From Sanghuangporus weigelae (taxonomy: Eukaryota > Basidiomycota > Agaricomycetes > Hymenochaetales > Hymenochaetaceae): a DNA stretch of 64,000 nt. Every line of letters begins with the position of its first letter. The first letter of the stretch is position 1. The position numbers and the translations under genes were made by a program. The stretch lies in assembly GCA_033182465.1 (NCBI GenBank), contig CP137318.1:4427667-4491666 (forward strand), in the 5' to 3' direction. Positions 34,650 to 45,028 of the stretch are shown piece by piece. The notes beneath the pieces are model-generated. The model had not been told where the DNA came from. It worked only from the letters and a program-made list of their open reading frames with translations, and ran no database searches.

Positions 34650-35230
34650 CCTCTCCAACAAGAAGATGCACTCCGCAGTCGCAGTCGTGCGCTCCATTCG
34701 GTATGTACGGCGCGAGATAGTTCTCCTAAATCCAGATCAGTACGATGTACCGCCTAGAGCGACTAGACCTCTCACCTTGAGCCAGAACATCTCGCAGTAC
34801 CTCATGCGCTCACCATCTCAGCTCATAACCAAAGGGAGTACAGCAGGATCGTCTAGCGCCCGCTGAATGTCCGCTCGATGTTTCGCTAGATCACCATGTT
34901 CGCTCCACCACTCGTTAACGCATTTGTCATTCAACCAATAGTGAAAGGCCTCCATGTCTGCCGTGTCATCCGGATTGACGACACGGAACGAGAACATCCT
35001 TCCCTTCAGAGCAATACCGGCGGTATAAGGCTTTTCCTTTCGGTGGATTTGGAGGTCGAAGTGGATGTTGTGCAATCATAGCCGAGGAACTGGTAAAACT
35101 TTGCGTAGGCGGAGATAAACCGTAGTCGGCTAGATACCGAAGCCAGCCTCGCATATTTCCCCACACGAGTCCCGTACCCGCAACTTGCCAGAAGGCCGAG
35201 CGGAGGAGGAAAAGCGTGTTCTAAGTGGGA
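34650..35230 (-). pseudogene. Remnant of a siderophore-type N-acyltransferase gene (copy 2)
   Basis: On the minus strand, from about 35230: LFLLRSAFWQVAGTGLVWGN, RGWLRYLADYGLSPPTQSF, then in another frame DLQIHRKEKPYTAGIALKGR and FHYWLNDKCVNEWWSEHGDL, then RALDDPAVLPLVMS. A TGA stop follows where Trp is expected, before DGERMRYCEMFWLK. After an intron-like gap come PNGAHDCDCGVHLLVGEDEL and RG. The H-W-N, E-H, P-V-S-W-DGE-GY-E-W and H-LVGE---RG pattern is that of the GNAT-fold acyltransferases that acylate N-hydroxyornithine or N-hydroxylysine in siderophore synthesis (Pfam PF13523 type). The frameshift, the stop and the missing C-terminus make it a pseudogene. Confidence 0.7.
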
Positions 35231-36059
35231 TCGAGCGGGCGGCGGTCACAGAATTAGACGCGATTTGGAGGTAATCGCTCGCTGGTTTGTCTTGAGCTTC
35301 TCATTATCCAGGTATCCAAGGTCCATTGTAGTTTGAAACTAGCGGACAGTGGGGTAAGATATGAACTTGGTAGGTCAGAGGAGATGATGGAAGTAAGGTG
35401 CAAACACGAGGATTTTCCTATTGTTCTCATGTCCCGAAGTTCGTCGTCCACGCGTGTGATACGCTCTGCAACCTGCATTTGTTTTATCGAATCGAGGCAG
35501 CTGAAACTAGTACTGGTACGGGCATTAAATCATCTTCTTAAATATTAATCCTGGTAAAAATGCCACATAATTTATATACTACCACACAAATTTTAAGGAT
35601 CGCGAGAAATTTCGGAATTCCCCGGTTTCTTACCTTGCGCCGCTTCTCTTTCTCTCCTCCTCTCTGTTACCGTCCGGTGCCGTTTGTTCCGCTTTACAGC
35701 TCCTTCTCCCCGGACCCATGTCCACGTATAATAAATACACGCAAAAAAGAAAAATCTGAAAGCAGGAGCATTGCCTCCGCAATCAAAACTTTACGAAGTC
35801 ATCTTTGAGTTCGCGGTGGTTTTTGCGGTTCCTCATGATCAATGGACACGTCCATTGGTTAGTTGATGATATGTTCTCAGGTTATCTATGCAACAAAGTT
35901 ATGATTTGATAAGTTTTCATGGTTTTTCCTGTCTTCCTCCCTTCCATCACAGCGCTCAATAACAGCGGCCGCTGGTATATATCGCGTGCAACTTTGTCCC
36001 CTTGAGCCAACGACTACTCACTTCGCACAACAACCTCTTCATACGGCGAAACAAAAGAC
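35231..36059. other. Intergenic, no gene recognised
   Basis: A few short ORFs only. Pyrimidine-rich stretches at about 35640-35720 and the bases just before 36060 probably belong to the promoter and leader of the next gene. Confidence 0.45.
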
Positions 36060-37655
36060 ATGATTCTTACAACTCGATCCGACGTGGAGCCTCTCGATCC
36101 GAGTCTGGCAGTTCCTGTAGTTTTGGAAACGGTCATGCTGCAATATCTCCAGTTCGCGACAGTCGCACTACTGGTGTACGATTCTGGTGAGTCCATCCTT
36201 ATGCCTACTTTTGCAGTCTGACAGACCACCGCTTCAGCTATGACATTTGACCAAGAAGTTTGTCTTGTTCCTCTGATCTAGAACTGAACTCAAATTAGCG
36301 AATAACCAGTTCAAATATTTCTGGGTAAGTGCCATTTTTCAGTATCTCGTTGGAACCAGATATCGACTCAGAGAGTCGTAGAAACTGCCCGTGAACTCCG
36401 TGAACTCTATTTTCTTTGCGGTAAGAGAATTGTAATGTTCTTGGCCGTGTAAAATTGACAAACAGGGATCAGAACCGTTACATCGGGATTTTTGGTGCCG
36501 TAGCGTATCTTTTTTGTGAGTGTTACATAATTTCCGTGCTCAGTCCGGCTGACCTTTCGTTGCGTGCAGTCAATACACTCCATTCTAATCTCATGCTGTG
36601 AGTCTGGTTCATCGATTTATCTTGTCTAGATCGATTGACAGCGTGACTTTCAGATGTATGTGCGCCGTTTTGTCAGGTTTCACGCTGCTAAAGTTTCTGC
36701 AGGTCAATTCGCATATTGGAGCAGAACATTAGCGAGTGAGCACTGAACTGGCTCTTCAAATATGCCTTAACTGATACTTTTTCGTTCAGATTGGTTTATC
36801 GTCATATTAATAGACTGTCAGCTATCATTGAAATTTGTACAAATTAAACGGATAACTCTAGCTTCTCGATAGACATACTCATGATCAGGGTACTTGCCCT
36901 CTTTTCTCAAAGTACTATGTTTCAGTACTTTACCTTGTAACGCGACTGATCATTACTACTGCGATAGATAAGCGACTAGGGATTATCCTCAAGGCGTTGC
37001 TCGTTTCTGAAGCTATTATCTTACTCGCGGTAAAGATATACATAAACGTCGCAGAAGACAGTATGTCTGAGGATTCGGAAAAAGTTCTCTCCCAGCTAAA
37101 ATGGTTTCGTATAGTTGCTGTTGGAGGAGTTTCTGCAGAGATCGCAGTCTGCGGAACTAACAATGCTGCACCACAGGCGGAAACTATCATTGATTGGTGA
37201 GAAGAGAACTATCAAACATATCGTGCTTCATGTACTCAATCGAGTCAAGGGTTCTTCCAATGGCGTTCGGAACGACACTCCTCTCACTGGTCTTATACAA
37301 ATCAATCGATTACTGGAAAATGTATGGACGACTGAACGGAGCTGGACTAGTCGAGGTTATTATTCAAGATCAAGTCATCTATTTCTTTCTGTAAGTCGCA
37401 TCTTCTGGCATAGGAATAATCGCCGCTTATTCTATCAGCGTCGTCATATGCTGTGTCCTTAACATCATCCAAGTGAAATTAGAGGTACCAAACGAGGTCG
37501 TATCGATCGCACTCGGGATGTGCGGGAGTCCATCAATTCTATGCATCATCGGAAGTCGGATGTTGGTTCATTTGAAAGAAGCGGGGCAGCGCGGCGTCAG
37601 CGATGGGACGAGTTATAGACTAACATCTATGACCGCAATCGAGTTCTCGAAATGA
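36060..37655 (+). CDS. DUF6533-type seven-TM membrane protein, last gene before the telomeric array
   Basis: Starts MILTTRSDVEPLDPSLAVPV, then VMLQYLQFATVALLVYDS, AMTFDQEV, FKYFW, KLPVNSVNSIFFA and NRYIGIFGAVAYLF across short introns, parallel to the gene at 30241. Later exons give ILMIRVLALFSQ, DKRLGIILKALLVSEAIILL, a Cys-containing loop, a DQVIYFFL block and IALGMCGSPSILCIIGSRML; a VHLKEAGQRG stretch leads to the end TAIEFSK. It is predicted to be an integral membrane protein of unknown role. It stops about 320 bp before the first telomeric repeat, so it is the most distal unique gene in the window. Confidence 0.7.
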
Positions 37656-37974
37656 CGATGCAAGATCTATTTTATCTTATCTTCTGAATTATGGAGATGA
37701 GATTAACTGCGTAGTATATGCTATCATCTTATGTGTAGTTGCCTCTTGATACTAAATGTTTCTATATTTATGCAGAATGAAACGTCGACATGGAATATTC
37801 TTCGCCTGCAAACACGATTTCAATCTGCAACGTGGAACATTGTGAAACGACTTCTGAACCCGGTCTTTTCAAACGAACAAACACTTTCGACCCCTTTATA
37901 TACAGCGAGCGCATATAATATTAGCTCATGGATAAGCAATGGTACCATACTTTGTGGGAGTACTCAGGAAGATG
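37656..37974. other. Last unique sequence before the telomeric array
   Basis: AT-rich 3' flank of the preceding gene. An 88-aa ORF (37731-37997) runs into the telomeric repeat and is not a gene. Confidence 0.5.
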
Positions 37975-37992
37975 TTAGGCTTAGGGTTAGGC
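37975..37992 (+). repeat. Interstitial telomeric repeat at the proximal edge of the array
   Basis: TTAGGC-TTAGGG-TTAGGC, three hexamers, G-rich strand to the right. It marks where an earlier chromosome end stood before the first PLE was added. Confidence 0.9.
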
Positions 37993-38024
37993 GGTGAAGC
38001 AAATATCCCAAAAGCGAGCTAAAA

Positions 38025-38105
38025 GACTAATCAGCTATTGGTGAGTGGGGGAACACACACCTCCAATTTCGCCTTTTTATAAGGCTCGTCAGGCTGTACT
38101 TAGTC
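38025..38105 (-). ncRNA. Hammerhead ribozyme, unit 1
   Basis: Same fold as described for unit 3 (45029-45109). It differs at the cleavage-site base: position 17 is A instead of U, and both are allowed (H = A, C or U). Confidence 0.85.
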
Positions 38106-38813
38106 AGTCATGTTAGTCAGTCCACTCCGTGTCGGAGTCGGGGTTAGTCAGTCAGTTGTCAAAAATTATTACTCACCGATCTTTCCGATTGGTTGGAGCA
38201 TCACGTGCTGTCATGTGAACGGGCCGAAACGTAATATCGTCAGTGTAAACACTTAGTAAGGCCGCGTACCTTTTTCCGATCACGGGTTTGTGATCGGATC
38301 TTGATCCTATCATGCCGGTGCAGATCCGAGTGATGTCCGATTTGATCCGAGTTACGTAATCTAATGGAATCACCTGACAGTGTATGTCACGCACTATCAA
38401 AACATGGGTTAGCACCTCTAGGAGTTTAGGTGTTAGGCTTAGCGTTAGGATTAGCTAAGGATATCAAGAACATGTCAGAATAATTGACTTATATACGATT
38501 AAGTATAGTACATACGGTTAGGCTTAGGTTCAGGTTAGGCTTGGGGGCTCTAAAAGACCACGATTAATAAAACCGTAACGAAATAGTACCGTAGTACCTA
38601 CCGACTGAATGTGACTGTCCTACAGAATACACAAAGATTTACTCTTCCTTCACTAACGGCGCTCGGAGGGTATTTTTACCTACTGACGGCTAGATCTGGT
38701 AACTCAACAAAGATTAACAAGTGCATAAATACGGCTCACCTCGTCGCTCACACGTTTCGGGTGACCCATGCCCTTACTATGAGGAGTCTGTAGTTCACCT
38801 ACACACCTGCTTT

Positions 38814-40597
38814 TCATCGCCAAGCTGTAGAGTTGTCTTTGGGTGAGGCCCGTCCAATAATAATTTCGTCTCCATCTTCGATCGGTTTACCATCTGCCCT
38901 TCGTCGGGGCGGCGTACCAGGAGGTATGTTAATATTGGCGGGTGTAGCGATAGTAGCTGGAGGAGGGTCTGTTTCCATTATCCCTCCTTCGTCCTTGGCT
39001 ACTAACTCATCCAAGTGTTCAAAAACTGTCTTTTTCCATAATGATGCGAGATCAAATAAATTCCTTGTTCGCTTTCGTGAGACAAGGATTCTCCGGTTAA
39101 GGATATCTAGCTTACGCACGTCAGGTACGAAGATTTGCTCCGTCCCAGTCGCATTGCGAACCCCCGTAGAGGCGGCCGTAGACCCTGAGATATCATCACC
39201 AACCAACGACATCGGTGCTGGGAACTCTATATTATAAGGTTCACATCGTTCGGCTCTTTCGAGCCACTCGACCCAGTATCCGAAGATAGTTTTTGATAAT
39301 TCTGTAGCTGAAAAGTAATTCCAGACCATGTTATATTCTGATTTAAGAACAAGAACGTTTGCGGGCTCCCGTTTAGGACCATTGGAAGAGATCCGATTTT
39401 GCCATCGTTCTTGGATATTATTTTTAAGCCATGATATAACAAGTTCACGTGGGTAACCACGTTGCACGTATAAGGAGACTAATCCATGAAGTGCATCAGA
39501 GTAATGTGACCATGTACTGCTGAGTGTGGCTAAGCGCGACATTTCGCCAATGAACGTACCTCTTTTGACATCCATTGGGTGATGTGATATGAATGGAATT
39601 CTTTCTTGATGGTTCCGTGCTTTGCGGTATGGCATGTGTTGGAGAAGACCGTAATGGTCTCTGTATATGTACATGTCAAGGAAGGGTTGCCCGTAGGCAG
39701 ACGCGGACCATTCAATGGTGCAACCATCGAACTTTATGAGACTGCTGACGAGATTACATGCTTCAGTTTCGCTATCAGCATATACTAGTGCAAGGCAGTC
39801 GTCGATGTACCTTCCGTAAAATGGGATTGACGGATGGGTAAGAATGTTGGCTTTACTTTCAAAGAACCAACCGAATAAATTAGCAAGATCCGGTGAGTCT
39901 GCGACACCCATTGCGAGGCCGCGGATTTGAAGGTAAAACTGTTCTTGAAATTGCAATACAAGATCGGTATTAGCACAATATAGAGCGTGTTTAAAGAACT
40001 CTTGTTGTTCTTTCACGAAAAACGTAGGTTCGCGATTGTCTAACATTCGTTGCCAATAATGGTTAATATACATGTCGTACACTATATCGAGACATTGTAA
40101 TAGAGGAATGTTTGGGTAGAATGCGACTACGTCACCGGTGACTATAAACCATCGGCGATGTGTGCTAATATTGATTTTGCTGAATTTTAGCGCCAGATCT
40201 TTTGTACCATGTATAATGGTAGGCGCCGACTGGATAATCGGTTTCAGCATTTTTGAACAATACTTTGCATAGGGGTTTTGCATGGCACTATGACATGGAA
40301 CAATCGGTCGTAGTTTGACGGGTTGTTTATGGATTTTGGGTATACCATAAAAGGTAGGCACATGATAGTTACGTTGAAATGCATTAATAAAATCGTTGTC
40401 TTCCGGTAATTTAGACCGCAAAAAGTCAGCGACTGATCCGTATTGATATGGGACATATGCATCAGCGTCTTCAGATAATTCTGAGCAAAGTTTGTATTTA
40501 ACGTCAAGATATTTCCAAACTTGTGTACGAGTCAAGGGTTGATAATCCTTTTCTGACTTGAGAATGTCGAGACATTTGTCTATGATCCAAGTTCTCT
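38814..40597 (-). pseudogene. N-terminally truncated PLE reverse transcriptase
   Basis: Open frame from the truncation at 40597 to the stop at 38814, about 594 codons; the first internal Met gives 573 aa. All reverse-transcriptase motifs are kept (TGDVVAFYPNIP, GLAMGVADSP, YIDD), but the N-terminal 570 residues of the full protein, including the TDKNLG motif, are missing. Confidence 0.88.
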
Positions 40598-40602
40598 TTG
40601 GC

Positions 40603-40620
40603 TTAGGGTTAGGGTTAGGC
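40603..40620 (+). repeat. Telomeric repeat between units 1 and 2
   Basis: TTAGGG-TTAGGG-TTAGGC. It shows that unit 1, after truncation, was capped by telomeric DNA before unit 2 was added. Confidence 0.9.
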
Positions 40621-40652
40621 GGTGAAGCAAATATCCCAAAAGCGAGCTAAAA

Positions 40653-40733
40653 GACTAATCAGCAATTGGTGAGTGGGGGAACACACACCTCCAATTTCGC
40701 CTTTTTATAAGGCTCGTCAGGCTGTACTTAGTC
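40653..40733 (-). ncRNA. Hammerhead ribozyme, unit 2
   Basis: Identical in core and stems to the unit 3 copy (45029-45109). Confidence 0.88.
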
Positions 40734-41440
40734 AGTCATGTTAGTCAGTCCGCTCCGTGTCGGAGTCGGGGTTAGTCAGTCAGTTGTCAAAAATTATTAC
40801 TCACCGATCTTTCCGATTGGTTGGAGTATCACGTGCTGTCATGTGAACGGGCCGAAACGTAATATCGTCAGTGTAAACACTTAGTAAGGCCGCGTACCTT
40901 TTTCCGATCACGGGTTTGTGATCGGATCTTGATCCTATCATGCCGGTGCAGATCCGAGTGATGTCCGATTTGATCCGAGTTACGTAATCTAATGGAATCA
41001 CCTGACAGTGTATGTCACGCACTATCAAAACATGGGTTAGCACCTCTAGGAGTTAGGTGTTAGGCTTAGCGTTAGGATTAGCTAAGGATATCAAGAACAT
41101 GTCAGAATAATTGACTTATATACGATTAAGTATAGTACATACGGTTAGGCTTAGGTTCAGGTTAGGCTTGGGGGCTCTAAAAGACCACGATTAATAAAAT
41201 CGTAACGAAATAGTACCGTAGTACCTACCGACTGAATGTGACTGTCCTACAGAATACACAAAGATTTACTCTTCCTTCACTAACGGCGCTCGGAGGGTAT
41301 TTTTACCTACTGACGGCTAGATCTGGTAACTCAACAACGATTAACAAGTGCATAAATACGGCTCACCTCGTCGCTCACACGTTTCGGGTGACCCATGCCC
41401 TTACTATGAGGAGTCTGTAGTTCACCTACACACCTGCTTT

Positions 41441-44400
41441 TCATCGCCAAGCTGTAGAGTTGTCTTTGGGTGAGGCCCGTCCAATAATAATTTCGTCTCC
41501 GTCTTCGATCGGTTTACCATCTGCCCTTCGTCGGGGCGGCGTACCAGGAGGTATGTTAATATTGGCGGGCGTAGCGATAGTAGCTGGAGGAGGGTCTGTT
41601 TCCATTATCCCTCCTTCGTCCTTGGCTACTAACTCATCCAAGTGTTCAAAAACTGTCTTTTTCCATAATGATGCGAGATCAAATAAATTCCTTGTTCGCT
41701 TTCGTGAGACAAGGATTCTCCGGTTAAGGATATCTAGCTTACGCACGTCAGGTACGAAGATTTGCTCCGTCCCAGTCGCATTGCGAACCCCCGTAGAGGC
41801 GGCCGTAGACCCTGAGATATCATCACCAACCAACGACATCGGTGCTGGGAACTCTATATTATAAGGTTCACATCGTTCGGCTCTTTCGAGCCACTCGACC
41901 CAGTATCCGAAGATAGTTTTTGATAATTCTGTAGCTGAAAAGTAATTCCAGACCATGTTATATTCTGATTTAAGAACAAGAACGTTTGCGGGCTCCCGTT
42001 TAGGACCATTGGAAGAGATCCGATTTTGCCATCGTTCTTGGATATTATTTTTAAGCCATGATATAACAAGTTCACGTGGGTAACCACGTTGCACGTATAA
42101 GGAGACTAATCCATGAAGTGCATCAGAGTAATGTGACCATGTACTGCTGAGTGTGGCTAAGCGCGACATTTCGCCAATGAACGTACCTCTTTTGACATCC
42201 ATTGGGTGATGTGATATGAATGGAATTCTTTCTTGATGGTTCCGTGCTTTGCGGTATGGCATGTGTTGGAGAAGACCGTAATGGTCTCTGTATATGTACA
42301 TGTCAAGGAAGGGTTGCCCGTAGGCAGACGCGGACCATTCAATAGTGCAACCATCGAACTTTATGAGACTGCTGACGAGATTACATGCTTCAGTTTCGCT
42401 ATCAGCATATACTAGTGCAAGGCAGTCGTCGATGTACCTTCCGTAAAATGGAATTGACGGATGGGTAAGAATGTTGGCTTTACTTTCAAAGAACCAACCG
42501 AATAAATTAGCAAGATCCGGTGAGTCTGCGACACCCATTGCGAGGCCGCGAATTTGGAGGTAAAACTGTTCTTGAAATTGCAATACAAGATCGGTATTAG
42601 CACAATATAGAGCGTGTTTAAAGAACTCTTGTTGTTCTTTCACAAAAAACGTAGGTTCGCGATTGTCTAACATTCGTTGCCAATAATGGTTAATATACAT
42701 GTCGTACACTATATCAAGACATTGTAATAGAGGAATGTTTGGGTAGAATGCGACTACGTCACCGGTGACTATAAACCATCGGCGATGTGTGCTATTATTG
42801 ATTTTGCTGAATTTTAGCGCCAGATCTTTTGTACCATGTATAATGGTAGGCGCCGACTGGATAATCGGTTTCAGCATTTTTGAACAATACTTTGCATAGG
42901 GGTTTTGCATGGCACTGTGACATGGAACAATCGGTCGTAGTTTGACGGGTTGTTTATGGATTTTGGGTATACCATAAAAGGTAGGCACATGATAGTTACG
43001 TTGAAATGCATTAATAAAATCGTTGTCTTCCGGTAATTTAGACCGCAAAAAGTCAGCGACTGATCCGTATTGATATGGGACATATGCATCAGCGTCTTCA
43101 GATAATTCTGAGCAAAGTTTGTATTTAATGTCAAGATATTTCCAAGCTTGTGTACGAGTCAAGGGTTGATAATCCTTTTCTGACTTGAGAATGTCGAGAC
43201 ATTTGTCTATGATCCAAGTTCTCTCAGACACCGCAATGCCCAAGTTCTTATCAGTATGTGTGATTACATAATTATGTTCACTTAAGAATTTCTCGAGGGT
43301 ATGGATGGCCGGATTGAGAGGTTTAAATTGATCCGGTTCGTCCTTAAGAGGTATTTTTTCAATCGATTTAAATACGAAATGATTACCCTTCTTAAGGCCC
43401 CATTCGAGATATAGCGGTAGCACGGGCGGTTTATTTTTTGTAGTTTTACGCACGTCATAATCGGGGTCATAGAACTCATCGCTTACACCAAAGGGCGATG
43501 CTTTATCAAATGCAAATTTAAGACGCCATCTTAATCTACGTTTGAAGTCATTCCAGGCGCTAGTAATAAGTTTAGCATTACCTGGACGCATGAACATATA
43601 TTTCATGCCTACACTCAGTTGGTGACTTAATTCAGTTGGAAGGCTCACACCAGGGCTGCAATGAACGAGATTCTTAAATTGGGCGGCACTGATAATATCT
43701 ACAGGCGTATTTAAGATTACTATTTTAACTGCATCCATGAAGGGGATATCAAGAATCCAATCCGGAATGAGATGGGGTTTTCCTGGCATATATACGAATG
43801 TGTCTGCGTACCGTTTCATGCCTTGCTCTTTCCCTTTCCCTTTCCTTTCGGAGCTTTCTTCTTTAAAACCGAGGTTTTGGACTTCGGTACGGGTTTGCGC
43901 GAAAGTGCGGATCCGATCTTGCCTTTGCCTTTTCCGAGGGCAGGCGGGATGTATCGCGGCGCGTTTACCGGTTTGGAGGTTGACGACTTCTTTTTCGGGT
44001 TCTGTGGTATTCCAGAATGTCATATCACTGAGTGTACTAGTGAGATGATCTACTGGACTACCGACCTTTTTGCCTTTCTTAGGCGCGTTAACCTTTTTGA
44101 GCCGACTCGATATTGCTTTATCGATCGCAGATTGAATCGATGGGGCGACTTTCGAGCTTGAAGCTGTAGTTGCGTCGGCCATTTCGATGTCGGCTGTCTT
44201 CGCTATCTGCCTTTTGCGATCTTTCTTTTGATCCGCAATAAGATGCCGGCCATTGACGATATCGATAGCGCGGTATACGTAAGCCATACAGTCGCAAAGG
44301 AGTTCTTCGGCAATACGTGCAGCAACGGGGGATGGACGCCATTCGAGTACTTGTTCCTGTTGCCCTGTCTGTTCGTTCATTTTCATGACAAATTCGGGAA

Positions 44401-44938
44401 GCAACTGGGAAGTAGTAAGCACTGCGCCGCGAGCTTTGACTAAGTCGCTGATCTCGCGGAAGAGGCGCTCATGGTTCATACGGTCCTTTAGGAAAATGAC
44501 TTCATCCTCTTTTTCAGCGATTGCCGCTGAGAGAACGTCCTTAAGGTAAGCATCATGAATAGACGCAACCGTAGATTCCACGACCCGCCCCGTTTCAGCC
44601 TTGTATTCCTTCGTCTTTTGGACAGCAGGGGCTTGAGAACGGATAAAGGCGGGGATCTTTCCGGCGCTTTGAGCGCTCCGCCAGTTCTCCAGACTGACTT
44701 TCGCCTTCTGCAGCTTTTCAGCCGTAGACGCGATGGAAAGAAGAGGTGACCGCAGAAGCGACCGGTAGTCCGCAGGGACTAGAGAAATTAACTCCTCCAG
44801 GCTAGAGGCCGCCTGGAGCCGGTGGATGCGTCCATAGCGCGCTTGCGAATTTCCTGCAGATTTACTGAGAAAATCCGAAGGGCCTGCATCCGTCAAAGGG
44901 GACATGGCCCGCAAAAGCGTAGAGGTAAAAGAGTTCAT
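41441..44938 (-). CDS. PLE polyprotein: reverse transcriptase without GIY-YIG endonuclease
   Basis: 1,165 aa; the ATG is in a good context (CCCACCATGA). Residues 1 to about 540 have no recognised domain but carry basic clusters near 286 (KKVNAPKKGKKVG), 338 (PRKRQRQDR) and 365 (SERKGKGKEQG) that could be nuclear or nucleic-acid signals. A TDKNLG motif (D563) precedes the reverse transcriptase. Then come LRPIVPC (R668), motif A TGDVVAFYPNIP (D727), motif B GLAMGVADSPDL (from G798), motif C RYIDDCLAL (D837, D838) and a thumb-like region to about 960. The tail is Ser/Pro-rich. There is no GIY-YIG signature, which is what separates telomere-attached Athena/Coprina elements from canonical Penelope. 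It would copy element RNA onto a chromosome 3' end. A telomerase assignment is unlikely because of the PLE-type motif A (DVVAFYPNIP) and tandem repetition. Confidence 0.93.
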   Translation of the reverse strand: MNSFTSTLLRAMSPLTDAGPSDFLSKSAGNSQARYGRIHRLQAASSLEELISLVPADYRSLLRSPLLSIASTAEKLQKAKVSLENWRSAQSAGKIPAFIRSQAPAVQKTKEYKAETGRVVESTVASIHDAYLKDVLSAAIAEKEDEVIFLKDRMNHERLFREISDLVKARGAVLTTSQLLPEFVMKMNEQTGQQEQVLEWRPSPVAARIAEELLCDCMAYVYRAIDIVNGRHLIADQKKDRKRQIAKTADIEMADATTASSSKVAPSIQSAIDKAISSRLKKVNAPKKGKKVGSPVDHLTSTLSDMTFWNTTEPEKEVVNLQTGKRAAIHPACPRKRQRQDRIRTFAQTRTEVQNLGFKEESSERKGKGKEQGMKRYADTFVYMPGKPHLIPDWILDIPFMDAVKIVILNTPVDIISAAQFKNLVHCSPGVSLPTELSHQLSVGMKYMFMRPGNAKLITSAWNDFKRRLRWRLKFAFDKASPFGVSDEFYDPDYDVRKTTKNKPPVLPLYLEWGLKKGNHFVFKSIEKIPLKDEPDQFKPLNPAIHTLEKFLSEHNYVITHTDKNLGIAVSERTWIIDKCLDILKSEKDYQPLTRTQAWKYLDIKYKLCSELSEDADAYVPYQYGSVADFLRSKLPEDNDFINAFQRNYHVPTFYGIPKIHKQPVKLRPIVPCHSAMQNPYAKYCSKMLKPIIQSAPTIIHGTKDLALKFSKINNSTHRRWFIVTGDVVAFYPNIPLLQCLDIVYDMYINHYWQRMLDNREPTFFVKEQQEFFKHALYCANTDLVLQFQEQFYLQIRGLAMGVADSPDLANLFGWFFESKANILTHPSIPFYGRYIDDCLALVYADSETEACNLVSSLIKFDGCTIEWSASAYGQPFLDMYIYRDHYGLLQHMPYRKARNHQERIPFISHHPMDVKRGTFIGEMSRLATLSSTWSHYSDALHGLVSLYVQRGYPRELVISWLKNNIQERWQNRISSNGPKREPANVLVLKSEYNMVWNYFSATELSKTIFGYWVEWLERAERCEPYNIEFPAPMSLVGDDISGSTAASTGVRNATGTEQIFVPDVRKLDILNRRILVSRKRTRNLFDLASLWKKTVFEHLDELVAKDEGGIMETDPPPATIATPANINIPPGTPPRRRADGKPIEDGDEIIIGRASPKDNSTAWR

Positions 44939-45028
44939 GGTGGGGAAGAAAATACAAGTATGCTAGGGCGACAGGGGATGTAATGGTGGGTTAGGCGGTG
45001 AAGCAAATATCCCAAAAGCGAGCTAAAA

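Larger units (their letters stand above)
37993..40597 (-). mobile_element. PLE unit 1 (Coprina/Athena-like), 5'-truncated
   Basis: Begins at its 3' end right after TTAGGC with GGTGAAGC and runs through the ribozyme segment and 3' region into the reverse transcriptase ORF. It is cut at 40597, where the other units continue CAGACACC. It carries scattered substitutions against the other copies (for example codon changes V/A, V/I and I/N in the protein), so it is the oldest, most diverged unit. Telomeric hexamers follow. Confidence 0.92.
40621..44996 (-). mobile_element. PLE unit 2, full length
   Basis: 4,376 bp from GGTGAAGC to the TTAGGC that precedes unit 3. On the minus strand it has a leader of about 52 nt, the 1,165-aa ORF, a 3' region of about 380 bp with telomere-like motifs, and a 445-bp terminal segment holding the ribozyme. 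Confidence 0.94.

Noticed and set aside
41460-41864. 134-aa plus-strand ORF antisense to the PLE C-terminal region, repeated in each full unit
   Set aside because: A shadow of the conserved minus-strand frame; composition mirrors the codons of the real protein.
42371-42400. CTGACGAG on the plus strand inside the reverse transcriptase as another hammerhead core
   Set aside because: No GAAA partner at the right distance and no stems; a chance match within coding sequence.
41441-44938. Reading the PLE reverse transcriptase as a telomerase (TERT)
   Set aside because: Motif A (TGDVVAFYPNIP), the GLAMGVADSP block and YIDD follow the PLE pattern, the gene is in tandem mobile copies, and no telomerase-specific RNA-binding domain is recognised.
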